DNA of 64,000 bases, from contig QKWP01000250.1 in NCBI GenBank assembly GCA_003550325.1, forward strand, positions 113,359 to 177,358, in the 5' to 3' direction. Positions 53,851 through 64,000 of the stretch are shown here, in pieces; the stretch's first letter is position 1, and every line of letters begins with the position of its first letter. Made by a program: the position numbers and the translations under genes. This DNA is from Gigaspora rosea. Its lineage: Eukaryota > Glomeromycota > Glomeromycetes > Diversisporales > Gigasporaceae. The notes under the pieces were generated by a model. The model was not told the origin of the DNA. It ran no database searches and was given only the letters and a program-made list of their open reading frames with translations.

Positions 53851-56120
53851 GGAAGAGGATTTGAGCTGTTTTGTTGCGAATTGTTGGCGAGGTATTTTGA
53901 AGAACTAGGCACATATGGTGTGAGTTTTCTTATTGAGTTATGTTGAGTCATTATGTATTTGAAGTTACACTGTCACATTGACGTAAATTATCTGAGAATC
54001 AAAAGCACATCGGGCCACTGTTTCGGCAGTAAACGTTCTTCTCAGTTGTCAATGACCCCCGTCCGATGCGTTGCCTGGGGGTTTAATGATGAATAAGATA
54101 CATGTTGGCACCAACTACATATGACGATGAAATATATACTCATTAAATTATTTTTTAGGGCGAGTGATGATGGAGGTCAAGATATTATTGTGGATATGGA
54201 TGGCTATAGATTCATGGTTCAATGTAAAGCATGGTATTATAAGTGTATAGGTATGTGATAGGTGCGTTTTTAACAGTAGTTCGAAGAGGAAATTTTGATT
54301 TTGGAATTCTTGTTGGGGTCTTGGAACAAAAAATTGCAAAAGGGGCATATGATGCGGCTGATGAGTCAGGAGGCGATATTATTGTTACTTTGTATACTAG
54401 AATGTGTCAAGATATTAAGAGGTTGATCACTGGTCGATTAACTGAACAAATTCGCATATTAGAAAATAGAAATAGATTACTATATCACAAACTTTGTACT
54501 TTAATTTTTGTCTTAACAATGAACCAAACGGGATCAGAACTTTGTTATAAGGGTTGGCAATACCAGTATGGCATCGATATTGAGAAAGACAAGCGCAAAG
54601 CATTCAGATGCTACTATAAAGCCACTCTCATAGGTAATTCAGAAGGAATGTTTTGGTCTGGCTTCTTTTACAATTGGGGAATCAGTGTCAAAAAAAGACA
54701 AGAAAAAAGTGTTCAAGCATTATCTGAGATTTGCCAAAGGCAGTAATCCAAATGGAATCTTTAAAACTGCCATTTTTTATCGATATGAAACTGGAATAGA
54801 AGAAAATCATACGAAGTTTGTCAATGGAGAGAAAATAACTGATTTATTAAAAGAACGAACATCTTTGTATAGAAAATGTGCATACTGTAATAAATTTAAT
54901 ACAAACAAATCATGGTGCCAGACGTGTGATCCTGACATGACAATTCGAGGATGGACCAGCAGAGATAAGAAGATTGACGATTATATTAAAAGCTTTCAAC
55001 TTAGAACTGTTGCATATGAGGATGATTGAATGGATTCCCTTTGAAAGATTAATTAATATTAAAAATATTGGTGAAGGAGGGTTCGGTTGTGTGTTCTCTG
55101 CGACCTATCCATTTAGCACTGTCGCGCTCAAGACTTTATCTGGTTCAAAAATAATTCTCTTGATTTTTTAGTGGAAGTACGTTATTATTTACTAAATTAT
55201 GTTATATTATAGGCTCATTTTGAACTAATTTATTCCATATAAATTTTTAAAGTTTCGCATTTATCTGAAGTACATGTCGAATGGTGTTTTTTTAAAAATA
55301 TATGGATTGACCCAAAATAGAGTAACAGAGGAATATTTGATGGTATTTCAATATGCTGATTATGGAAGCCTTTGTGATTTTTTTAAAAAATATTTTCATT
55401 ATTTGTCATGGGTTTCTAGATTAAATTTTCTTAAAAAGATTGTATCAAATTTAAAAAATATTTATGATAAGAGAATCATTTATGCAGATCTGCACAGTGG
55501 AAATATCTTACTAGATAAAGGTAGTAATATTGATATAACATCTTATATTTCTGACCTGGGTTGTTCAGACATGTGTGGGATGCCCCTCCCGATAGTATTT
55601 ACGGTGTTATGCTATACGTTGCTCCTGAAGTTTTAACGGGTAAAGAGTTCACAACACGCTCAGATATTTACAGTTTTGGAGTTATTGTGGCCGAGATGTC
55701 GAGCGGACGAAGGCCTTTAGATGGCTATAAATTTGATCTGAGCTCACTATAAAGATTTGTAATGGGTTGCGACCTAAATTTGCACCTGGAACTCCAGATC
55801 GTTATATTAAATTCGCCGCACGATGTATGCATTCCGATCCACGAGAATGGCCAAGTACTTCATGTGTCTGGTTTAAACTTAATAAATGGTACAGAAACAT
55901 GGAAAGCTCAAATGATTCAAATGAAATTAAGAAGCATTTCCTGGAAGCCGATAAGATGATTAAGGAATTACTAACCATTACGCAAAAGCACTCAGATCAC
56001 ATGTACACCTCAAAACTCATCAATACATGCGAGATAACGAACAAACTCCAGAACTTAAAGATCACTCAAGAGAGTAAACCAAGTCTTGAAATTGATTCAG
56101 TTGAGATTCCTTATGTATGA
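53851..56120 (+). pseudogene. Host gene: Mrr-like nuclease domain, Sel1 repeats and protein kinase
   Basis: Exon-like segments: FELFCCELLARYFEELGTYG (53863-53922); after an acceptor-like TTTTTTAG (54158), SDDGGQDIIVDMDGYRFMVQ followed by CK (54163-54225), fitting the PD-(D/E)xK nuclease pattern of Mrr-type restriction enzymes. Next, two to three Sel1-type repeats (about 54530-54800, e.g. GWQYQYGIDIEKDKRKAFRC), a Cys module (CAYCNKFNTNKSWCQTCDP) and a kinase: IGEGGFGCVF (about 55067), ALKTLSG, YADLHSGNIL (catalytic loop, 55481), DLG (DFG equivalent), YVAPEVLTGKEFTTRSDIYS and PGTPDRYIKFAARCM. Kinases of this class are expanded in Glomeromycotina. Some gaps may be introns (e.g. about 55175-55260), but frame changes near 55580 and 55750 point to decay. 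The start is not resolved. Confidence 0.7.
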
Positions 56121-56544
56121 TCCTATTTAATGTGGTCCTATGGCCGCAAAACCATATGATATATGACATAATGAATATTCTAAATACATAAATTTTTTTA
56201 ACGTTGATTGTGAATAGTTACATTGGTTCTTGTATTTTTTTGTAATCTCATGACTTGTTATCATACATGGTTGTGTCAAAATAGCACACATATGTTTACA
56301 TGCACTCAAATTTACCGATACATATCATGTCAGTAAAAAAAATCAGTGTACTAGATGTTTAATCAACATGAAAATACTGCATAATATCATAGTTATCCTA
56401 AAATTGCAGATCTGGTTTAAGTATAGCGTGTAAAATTATTACTGTACACCATATGCCTTTTAACAAGTTAATAATAATTTAATCCCAAATATAGAAATAT
56501 GCGATTGTTGGTATTTTCACTACAAAGTTCTGTTCCGAATTTAT
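56121..56544. other. Non-coding spacer
   Basis: AT-rich; nothing recognised between two gene remnants. Confidence 0.4.
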
Positions 56545-58690
56545 TTGTTTTTCTCGAAAATTTTTATAAAATTGCTTACTTATATCTTCACTATATCGTT
56601 GCAAAACACACCCGTTATCTTATCCAAGGCCTCTAAGAGAAATCTTCGTAAAAAGGATTTGTGTGCTACAAAAAAAGCAAAAAATGAATGGCTTGATAGT
56701 TTAATTATCAATGAGGTCAATTCCAATATTATAGTTAACCGAGCCGATAAAAGAGAGAATATTTTCTACGATCCTTTGAAAGTATGTTAATCATCTTTTA
56801 TTACTTTTAGTCTATTGTAGTATAGTCTTCTTAGGGGTACTTTTTGCCTTTGCAGGCCTAGGATCCGAGTATTCCCTCCCTATATAAAGTTATTTTTTTC
56901 ATCTGAGGCGTGATCATCATCCTTGATGTGGGGCGTGTGTGAGGAGGAAGGTGATGCAAACTTCATAGTTTTTAACCCCCAAATCATACCACTGAGAGTG
57001 ATTTGAATGTATCCACCGAGAAGATTTTATTACTATTCGTGATAAAGTATTTTTTGTATATCAATTTACTATTTTTTTAAATATATTTTCTAGCACAAGA
57101 CTCAAAGTGAAACCTATCAATCTAAGAGCAAATCAAGTGAATATATTTTATTTTACTAGAAATCTGAAGATTTTGTAGCGAGCGATTTTAAGTCAAAGAA
57201 TGATTCGCAATCCATTTTTTTAATGGATCCAAAAATCACCTTATTTGAAAAATTTGCAGAAAGAAGATGGCAACGACAAGTTATTAAGACATTGCTGAAC
57301 TGAGAATTGCTTTCATTGGATGCTATAAAGCAAACCACCTTTCTCTTAAATATGATGCTCTTTCCAAATTTGATCTTGAAAATATTTGGAGCAAATTATA
57401 CAATTGCAATACTAGTATCAACTCGAAAAGATCTCTATCACCCCAAACAACTCAAGCTATTTATCCCATTTTAACTACCTTTTAAATACCTGCAGAATTT
57501 ATCAATTTACTAGAATCAGAAATTTTTGATCATGTCAAACCCACAAATAAAAATTCTGATTTAGCATGGAAGCAATTTGCTTTGTGGGCATTTTTTGCAA
57601 TTAGTCCTTCCATTGTAAAGCAGATTCGTAATCATTGTTAGTGCCTCTGGTCTAAGATAAAGCATGCACATTAGCAACACATAAAAGCAGGAAAAGTTTG
57701 CTAAAGCAAACAACAATATTTGAGGCACTTTGTTGAAATTCGAAAGACAAGCAAATTATTGCTAGTGTATTAACTAATAAGATGTTAGAAAAAGATATCA
57801 ATATAAAAAGGTATCACCATATATTCTATCCACAATATTTTAAGAATGCTCTTGGGGAAACAATGGTGGATCTATACACTTTTCAGAGTTCTGAGGTTGC
57901 AAAAAATGCAAAAAAAGCAGTGCAACAATACTATGTTCACATGCTTAATAATCCCTCACACTAGTTCAAAGAATTTTCAAAAGAATTGGTTAAGCATTTT
58001 GGTGCTTTTATAGGCAATAACAATAAGCCTTATATGACATCAAATACCGTCTTATCTTACAACAAGAATCATTTAAAATGTGTTCAAGAATTAATACAAG
58101 GCCTTTAACTATTATCTGATACTGTTAATAGTTATATTAGAGATATATATCCGGCCTTATATACAAAAATGAGAAAACTTGATCTTGGACCAAATGTTCC
58201 TAAATAGTTTGGTGCTTTTCCACTATGGCAGTTAATTTCAACATCATTTCTCAGTTCCATTAAGATCTAAAAGACCACCGTAATTCACTTTGTGTGTCTG
58301 CCCACTTGGGATATTCAAGAGTGAACAATTGGTTTTCTGAATTAAAGTTAATAATGTATAAAAAAAGAGGGTCAGGCTATTGCTTTTAGATTGAACATTT
58401 TAGTCCATAGTAATTTTTCTGTTATTGCAGGCATCTGTCATAGTGTCATTTTTTTTATTTATACAACATCAATCAAGCAAACCAGAAAATTTAGAACTTA
58501 ATTTTATGATACTAATTCGGATGATTCAGATAGTGAAATTGGTATTGGTATGAATAATAATAAAAAACTTGGAGCACCAAAAAAATGCATTATACAGAAT
58601 AAAAAACATCCAAAAACCTCAAAGTCAGGCCCACAATTACAAAAGTTAAAAATTCAAGACAAAGCTATCTCGATAAGTATGATTGCTATA
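56545..58690 (+). pseudogene. Possible 2OG-Fe(II) oxygenase remnant
   Basis: Plus-strand segments in several frames: KKAKNEWLDSLIINEVNS (about 56670), FEKFAERRWQRQVIKTL (57246-57296), EFINLLESEIFDHVKPT (about 57496), LYTKMRKLDLGPNVP (about 58160), DLKDHRNSLCVSAHLGYSR (about 58268-58322), then GQAIAFRLNILVHSNFS, ending GICHSVIFFIY (about 58430-58465). The last three resemble the double-stranded beta-helix of 2OG oxygenases: a conserved H/D-bearing strand, the hydrophobic 'G-x-h-x-h-F-x-x-x-h-h-H' strand and a distal His. In-frame stops are frequent, for example TAA near 57482 and 57775. A Ser/Asp-rich basic tail follows. Family call is tentative. Confidence 0.4.
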
Positions 58691-58821
58691 TTATAAATTA
58701 TTTAAATTATTTTTCAAACCCAATATTTATATATATCGATTTATTTAAGACCTTGAATCAGCAAAAAAAGGTTTACCGGCAAAATACAAAATTTAATAAC
58801 GTGCACTAAATATATTACCCA

Positions 58822-58851
58822 ATTGTGATCTCAAGAATAGCATTAGGAAAA
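58822..58851 (+). repeat. 30-bp exact direct repeat, copy 1
   Basis: ATTGTGATCTCAAGAATAGC plus the next ten bases recur without mismatch at 63014-63043, about 4.2 kb away. It may be a shared fragment of a dispersed element. Confidence 0.85.
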
Positions 58852-59209
58852 TGAGATAGCTATTAAAAATAAATTAAATAAATTGAATATATGATCCAAT
58901 AATTTTTTTTTTTAAGCTTCATTGCCATCTGTCTTTATTAGCAAATTACATAAAAGCTACATAATTATATATACTAACTGTAATAATCGAACTATGCTGG
59001 CTGCCCGAATTGGTGCCCAACTTTGGCTACTGCACTAAAATACTTAAGCAACGGTCTTCTCCATTAGCAAGAAGTATAGCACCTTCTGGTTTTAGAAAAC
59101 CAACCACAGGATCCATTCTACCTAAAAACTTCTTCTCTGAGCTTTTCATAAAAAGAGGAAAAGATTAAAGAGAGACAATACTTAAATGACTAACCAAACA
59201 TCAGGAAAT

Positions 59210-59410
59210 TTTATATATAGATATTGATCGATATATAATACTTAATCGTTTTATATCAATTATAAAATATCGCTATATATCGATTAACTGGATAAAAATC
59301 GATATATATCTAAATCGATATATATTATTTTTTATATTAAATCGTTATATATCTATAAATCAATTATAATCAGAATTATTTGAAACGATATATAACAATT
59401 AACAGATCTT
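59210..59410. repeat. ATCGATATATAT palindrome cluster
   Basis: At least six TATCGATATATATC-type motifs and inverted AATCG/CGATT variants occur in 200 bases. A second cluster lies at 61050-61165 and a small one at 7025-7070. Confidence 0.65.
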
Positions 59411-59560
59411 TAACGATTACATAGTGTTTTGAATCACCAGGTAAAAAAAAAAAACAAAAAAAAATTTTTAAAAATTTCCTATGCCCATCTAATTCGTAAC
59501 ATGTCCTAGATTATAAAGATATATACCACAAAATAAAAAAAAAACTTAAAAAAAAAAAAA

Positions 59561-60960
59561 AAAGCGTTTTTGAACGATTTTTACCCTCTCTTCCTTTTAC
59601 CCCCTCTCCCTTTTTCTTTTCTTTCTTTTTTTTTCTTTTTTCTCTTTCTTTTTTTTCTCTTTCTTTTTTTTTTTAATATTTTAAATACTTTCGAAATATT
59701 TTGGGATCAGTATATCTGTAACCTAAATCATATCAAGGACGTGTTTGACTAATATTTTCGAAATGTTTCAATGATTTTTGATGATTGTACCACAAGATCA
59801 GATTAGATCTTTGTTTTTTCTGTTTATAATTTAGATCTTTTATTAATTTTACATTGTTTTTCGTTTTTCTTTTGTTTTTTTTGGTTTCGTTTAGTTTTGT
59901 TTAGTTTCGTTTTGTTTCATTTAGTTTAGTTTTGTTTTTTTTTTATTTATATTTTTTTTTATTTTTTAATTTTTTATTTTATTTATACACTTTACTACTA
60001 GCACTTTGCAAGAAATCTAGTGACTTTTCGGTACTTAGCGCAAGCTAACTCAGCCTTTTGACACTTTGCAAGAACACACAACTACTTTCGCTAGCAATTT
60101 TGAAAGTTCAAGAATGCAAGTTTTTGCAAGGTTTCGTTTTATTTATTTTTTCATTTTATGTTTTTTGTTTTTGTTTTTTTTTATTTTTATTAATTTATTT
60201 TATTCCGGCACTTTGCGAAAACCTTTGACGATTTCTAAATTGCAAAATCACGAACTCGAAATGGAAATTTGGGGCTTTGTTTATTTTTTTATTTAGTTTC
60301 CTTACATTTTTGTTTTTTGTTTGTTTTCTTTTTTTTTTATTTATTTTTTTAACTTTATTTTATTTTATTTATTCTTTACTTTTTTCGAAACTTTGCAAGA
60401 AAACAACTTGACTTTCCGGCACTTTACAAGAACACCAATTCTAATATCTCTGGTACTTTGCAAGAAGGCACGAATATAAATGAATATGATTGAATATAAG
60501 TGAATATGAGCAAAATATAATAGTTTATTTTTTTTTGGGTTTGTTTTTTTTTGTTATTTTTCGGGTTTGTTTTTTGTTTTTTTTTTGTTTTTTTACTTAT
60601 TTATTTTATTTTATCTTATTTATTCCTTACTTCTTTCAGAACTTTGCAAGAAAACGACCTAACTTTCTGGCACTTTGCAAGAAGTAGTGAATATAAGCGA
60701 ATATAAACAAATATAAGCGAATATAAAAAATATAATAGTTTATTTTTTTTGTTTTCATTTTTTTAATTTTTTTTGGTTTCGTTTTTTTTGGTTTTATTTT
60801 TTTTTGTCATTTTTTTATAATAATATATAATATATGTAATATTTAAAATATAATATATAATAAAAAAATAAAATTTTATATTTAATAGCGAAAACTTGTG
60901 AATATTGTATATTTAATAAATTAAAATATTATATAATAATAATAAATAAAAAAAAATTTA
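59561..60960. repeat. T-rich region with dispersed GGCACTTTGCAAGAA motif
   Basis: Long T-rich runs alternate with ACTTTGCAAGAA motifs (about 60003, 60061, 60205 variant, 60395, 60418 variant, 60458, 60641, 60671), often preceded by GGCA or CGGCA and followed by an ACTTT variant. There are also repeated GAATATAAGCGAATATAA units near 60690. Open frames here are low-complexity artefacts. Confidence 0.65.
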
Positions 60961-61049
60961 TAATTAAATTGCGAAAACTTGTGAAAACTTGCGAAAACCT
61001 GTAAAATGTTCAAAAAGCATAATTATGTGAATATAATAATTATTATATT

Positions 61050-61165
61050 CGATATATATCAATTAACCGGATATATATCGATTACTATCACTATCGATAA
61101 AAATCGACAGGGGTGTTGATTATTGATATATATCTTACCGGTTAGTAATCGATATATATCTATAT
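61050..61165. repeat. ATATATCGATTA palindrome cluster
   Basis: Repeats of ATATATCGATTA and its complement, with ATCGATAAAAATCGA. Same motif type as 59210-59410. Confidence 0.6.
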
Positions 61166-61184
61166 ATAAAATTTGCCGATAAAT

Positions 61185-61830
61185 AACCAACCAAAAATAC
61201 AACCAAAAGAAAAAAAAATAATAAAAGAAAAACCAAAGAAAAAACAAAGAGAGAATAGAAACTGTAGATGCTAACACGTCTAGCATAAATGATAAAAATT
61301 ATATAATACCACAAAACTAATATCTACCAGTATATTATATGTACAAGTATATGAAAAAAAAAGAAAAACAAAACTAAAAAAAAGGATAAGAAATTTTTCA
61401 CTTGCCCTCCAGATCCAACTACGTCATTTATTGTTTATTTGTATGTAGTAACCAAATTCACATGTGATGGCGCTGGTCCCAATTTGGTTCATCCCAATTT
61501 GGAAAGAGTAAAACACTACTGATCTTTTGGAGGGATAAGCTAGAATTCCCACTTTTTGGCAAAAATTTCAAAAAAATCTAAAGAGAAGTATGACTATGCT
61601 CAAAAGAAATTTAAGGGAGAGAGTGCAGTTAGAAAAACTCAATTTTTTGTTGTTCCCATTGTTTTTTCACAGGAAACTTCGTCGACAGAAGAAAACTTTA
61701 ATTTCCACCAAAATTTTTTGTACAAGGGCTCCACCTTCTGCCAATAATCTTGTAAAAGTATAAAAGTACACTTTTGGCTTGCATGTCGAATATATAAAGG
61801 AGTTCTCAGAAAGTTAGTTGACCTTTATAA
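61185..61830 (-). mobile_element. Retroposon family X, copy 3
   Basis: The minus strand aligns with 26694-27800 over the blocks around GGCTTGCATGTCGAATATAT (about 61777), GTACAAGGGCTCCACCTTCTG (about 61720), CTTCGTCGACAG and GATCTTTTGGAGGGATAAGC (about 61521), plus TTATATAATTTTTATCAT and a T-rich 3' part. No target duplication established. A plus-strand open frame (61556-61747) is not conserved in the other copies. Confidence 0.6.
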
Positions 61831-61978
61831 AAACTGTTAACAAAAAACTTCTTGTTTTTCTTCTGTTAGTAATTTGGTTCAAATGATTGTCAGAAAGAGT
61901 TGTATGATTGTTTGTGTTATGACCCAATAATAATTATACATAAATAGATTATAAAGATAAATGTATTTATACTAATAT

Positions 61979-62850
61979 TTAATTGAATGATATTAAGTCT
62001 ATTTTCTTTGCATTTTTTCGCACAGAATTGAAATATGCATCCACAAAGTTGTCTAAACTAGTTTTGCTAGAAATGTTAAGCATATTAGATTGATCACTCA
62101 AGAGATTTTTAATCTTGGGTATACTCGCATTTTGTTTATATATGTATCTTGAGAGATCGCTCATTAATACAACAGGCTTTGGTGGTAATAGCAGAAAAGT
62201 CAATGAATATGGCTTATTAATCAAACTAGGTGTAAAGCTTTTAATTTTCATAGACTTGATTGCCACAATATTTTGAATAAAGCATGCACTTTCATCTTGG
62301 GTTTTTAGCTTTGGAGCATTTATTATTTCAATAATATTGCATCAAGTCTTTAGATTTAACCTCATAGCTCCATCAACACTATCTTTCCAAATATATTTTT
62401 TTTGGTTCTACTTTAGTAATCTTTACTAATTTTCAGCATTTGAAGCATAAAGCTATCTGACTTTTATACTTTGGTAGCTGATATGCTCAACTTTTAATCT
62501 ATGATTTTTATAGAATGTCCTAATTGATCCTTGTCCAAATAAACTGAAAAGGCAGTGTGTATGAAATATACTAAATCTTTCTCTAGAACGTAATTCTTGC
62601 AAATCATTTTTTATATGAATAGCTCACTCTTGAGCCATTTCATTGGGTCTAATAATAGCTAAATCATCGTATTTTTTTCAATTTTACACATATTTTCAAC
62701 ATGATTATAGTTATAACTTTTAAATTTTGCTAAATCTTTTATTACATGATCCAAATCATATTCTGGACGAAGGTTAATGGGTTTGAGTACAGATTTATTA
62801 TAAATCTCATCAATAATGATTGTAATTGGATTGGTCATATTTATTAACAA
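61979..62850 (-). pseudogene. Unknown minus-strand gene remnant
   Basis: Two better-preserved parts: MTNPITIIIDEIYNKSVLKP (from 62850) continuing to about 62660, and SYSLTFLLLPPKPVVLMSDL-like sequence at 61979-62266 ending VRKNAKKIDLISFN. Between them the reading is interrupted by several stops and frame changes. Lys/Leu/Asp-rich, with no recognised domain. It may be a host gene of unknown function or part of an unrecognised mobile element. Confidence 0.35.
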
Positions 62851-63013
62851 ATTATAGCGTTTTTAGCAATTTTTAATAATTCTTTATCAACCTATAATAA
62901 GGAATATCACAATTCAAATTTGTAGCCGAAAACAAAAAAAATGTAAGTAATTGTTAATATACACTTCATAGATTTTTATTTCACTCGAAACTATGGTATT
63001 GTGAGAAGGTAGT

Positions 63014-63043
63014 ATTGTGATCTCAAGAATAGCATTAGGAAAA
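63014..63043 (+). repeat. 30-bp exact direct repeat, copy 2
   Basis: Identical to 58822-58851; the flanking sequence differs except for the following ACGG/ATGA transition. Confidence 0.85.
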
Positions 63044-63117
63044 CGGTGGACAACTAATATGTGGTATTTTCAAATTATATATAAAGTACAACAATATCAT
63101 ATATTATAAGGCACAAT

Positions 63118-64000
63118 AGGACCCCGAAAACTCTGATACAACTCAGATGATTCTAAAAAAGGAGGCCGTCTAAAGCCAGGTGTAATCACATGATCAGAGG
63201 CTCAATAAAATTGTCCCATAAGATCGAGTAAATTGTTTTGTATAACTATCAGGTTAATCAATGATCAGTTCTGCCATTCAGTAAGTTATTGATAATCAAT
63301 AAAGTATCTTAAATACTAATAATCCAATTACTTTTATAAATCTTTTTTTTTCTTTATTGATATTATGGAGCCGCAAACATATAGTTTTTTGTCTCATAAA
63401 TCCTTCAATATAATATCAGAAAAGCATGACAACGAAAGAAAAATTAATCGAAGCTTAATGGGTATTAATCGCTATAATGAATATTTAAATATATTAAAAA
63501 ATCCAAGCTTTTAGCATGATGATACTTTGTATTGGTATAACAAAAGAGCCCAATAGAAAATTTTTATAAAGTGATCTGTGCTATGCATTAGGTGACGGAA
63601 CATAAAGGCCAAAAAAAATCTTGGCAAAAAATATTATTTTTGTTGTTATCAATATTAAATTTGAGTTTGTTTATTAATGTTAATAGAATTTTTTTTTTAG
63701 TGGCTTTGTTCATCAGACTTTTATGAAATCATAAGGTTTAACGTCATTTAGCCTATTTGACCAGATTGACTGAATCAATTCAGGCAAGAAGGATTTTAAC
63801 CGAGGCAGAAAAATGTGACAATGGCTATGCTTATTGTAATATTTATCCTGAACTCCTTGGTCTTATAGCTAGTAATTATCCTGAGATTTTTGATGTTGAA
63901 AGTTTGCTCATTGAAGAAGATCGTAAAATGTATTCTTTTTCTTAAAATTTTTGACTAAATTGTTTCAATTTTTATGATAAATTGTAATTATTTATTTGCT
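63118..64000. mobile_element. Left end of an AGGACCCCG-terminus element (right end not in window)
   Basis: AGGACCCCGAAAACTCTGAT at 63118 has the inward-facing terminus of the 23804, 42781 and 48373 elements. No closing GGGGTCCT lies between here and the window end, so the element either extends beyond it or is truncated. The preceding 8-mer is GGCACAAT. Confidence 0.45.
63757..63945 (+). CDS. Unknown short frame, possibly a gene fragment
   Basis: 62 codons (MTRLTESIQARRILTEAEKC...) with balanced composition and a YPELLGLIASNYPEIFDVES stretch more protein-like than the surrounding DNA. The upstream sequence (about 63695-63756) may continue it in another frame. No family recognised. It lies near the window edge, inside a possible mobile element. 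Confidence 0.3.
   Translation: MTRLTESIQARRILTEAEKCDNGYAYCNIYPELLGLIASNYPEIFDVESLLIEEDRKMYSFS

Larger units (their letters stand above)
58691..59560. other. AT-rich non-coding stretch
   Basis: Contains one copy of a 30-bp sequence repeated exactly at 63014 (listed separately) and an ATCGATATAT cluster at about 59210-59410. No gene. Confidence 0.45.

Overview
The window looks like nuclear DNA of an arbuscular mycorrhizal fungus (Glomeromycotina, Rhizophagus/Gigaspora type). It is very AT-rich and packed with mobile elements. The only clearly host-type gene is a decayed Sel1-repeat/kinase gene of the kind expanded in these fungi. The genus is inferred, and I found no tRNA, rRNA or intact housekeeping gene.

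Layout. 1-397 is the right end of an element with AGGACCCCG termini. 407-6579 is a full-length hAT DNA transposon with matching TIRs and a perfect 8-bp target duplication. It sits in a tRNA-derived SINE (6580-7024). 7195-15581 is the fossil of a mobile or viral replicon with a primase, a D5-type helicase and a tyrosine recombinase. It is cut by two PIF-like MITEs, a hAT-like MITE, a hairpin MITE and a 1.27-kb tRNA-headed retroposon with a 15-bp target duplication. 16035-18389 is an integrase-bearing DNA element with terminal inverted repeats (Ginger-like). 18432-20299 is a foldback element with a second foldback element nested in it. 20310-20911 is a retropepsin-like fragment. 20912-28419 is mostly non-coding, with MITEs, an assembly gap and a polyadenylated retroposon.

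28420-51750 is the most unusual part: a compact, one-strand, A-rich virus-like gene block, now broken. In order it carries small membrane proteins, a Gag-like protein with zinc knuckles, a retropepsin, an endonuclease IV (AP endonuclease)-like protein, coiled-coil proteins, a possible dUTPase-like domain, reverse transcriptase plus RNase H, an IS1595/Merlin-type DDE transposase where a retroviral integrase would be expected, several zinc-binding proteins and a Nudix protein. Six later elements are inserted in it, most with clean target duplications. I do not recognise this combination as a described element.

51751-53850 is non-coding. 53851-56120 is a host gene remnant (Mrr-like nuclease, Sel1 repeats, kinase). 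56545-58690 is the remnant of a possible 2OG-Fe(II) oxygenase. 58691-64000 is AT-rich, with simple repeats, another retroposon copy, a minus-strand gene remnant and a further AGGACCCCG terminus.
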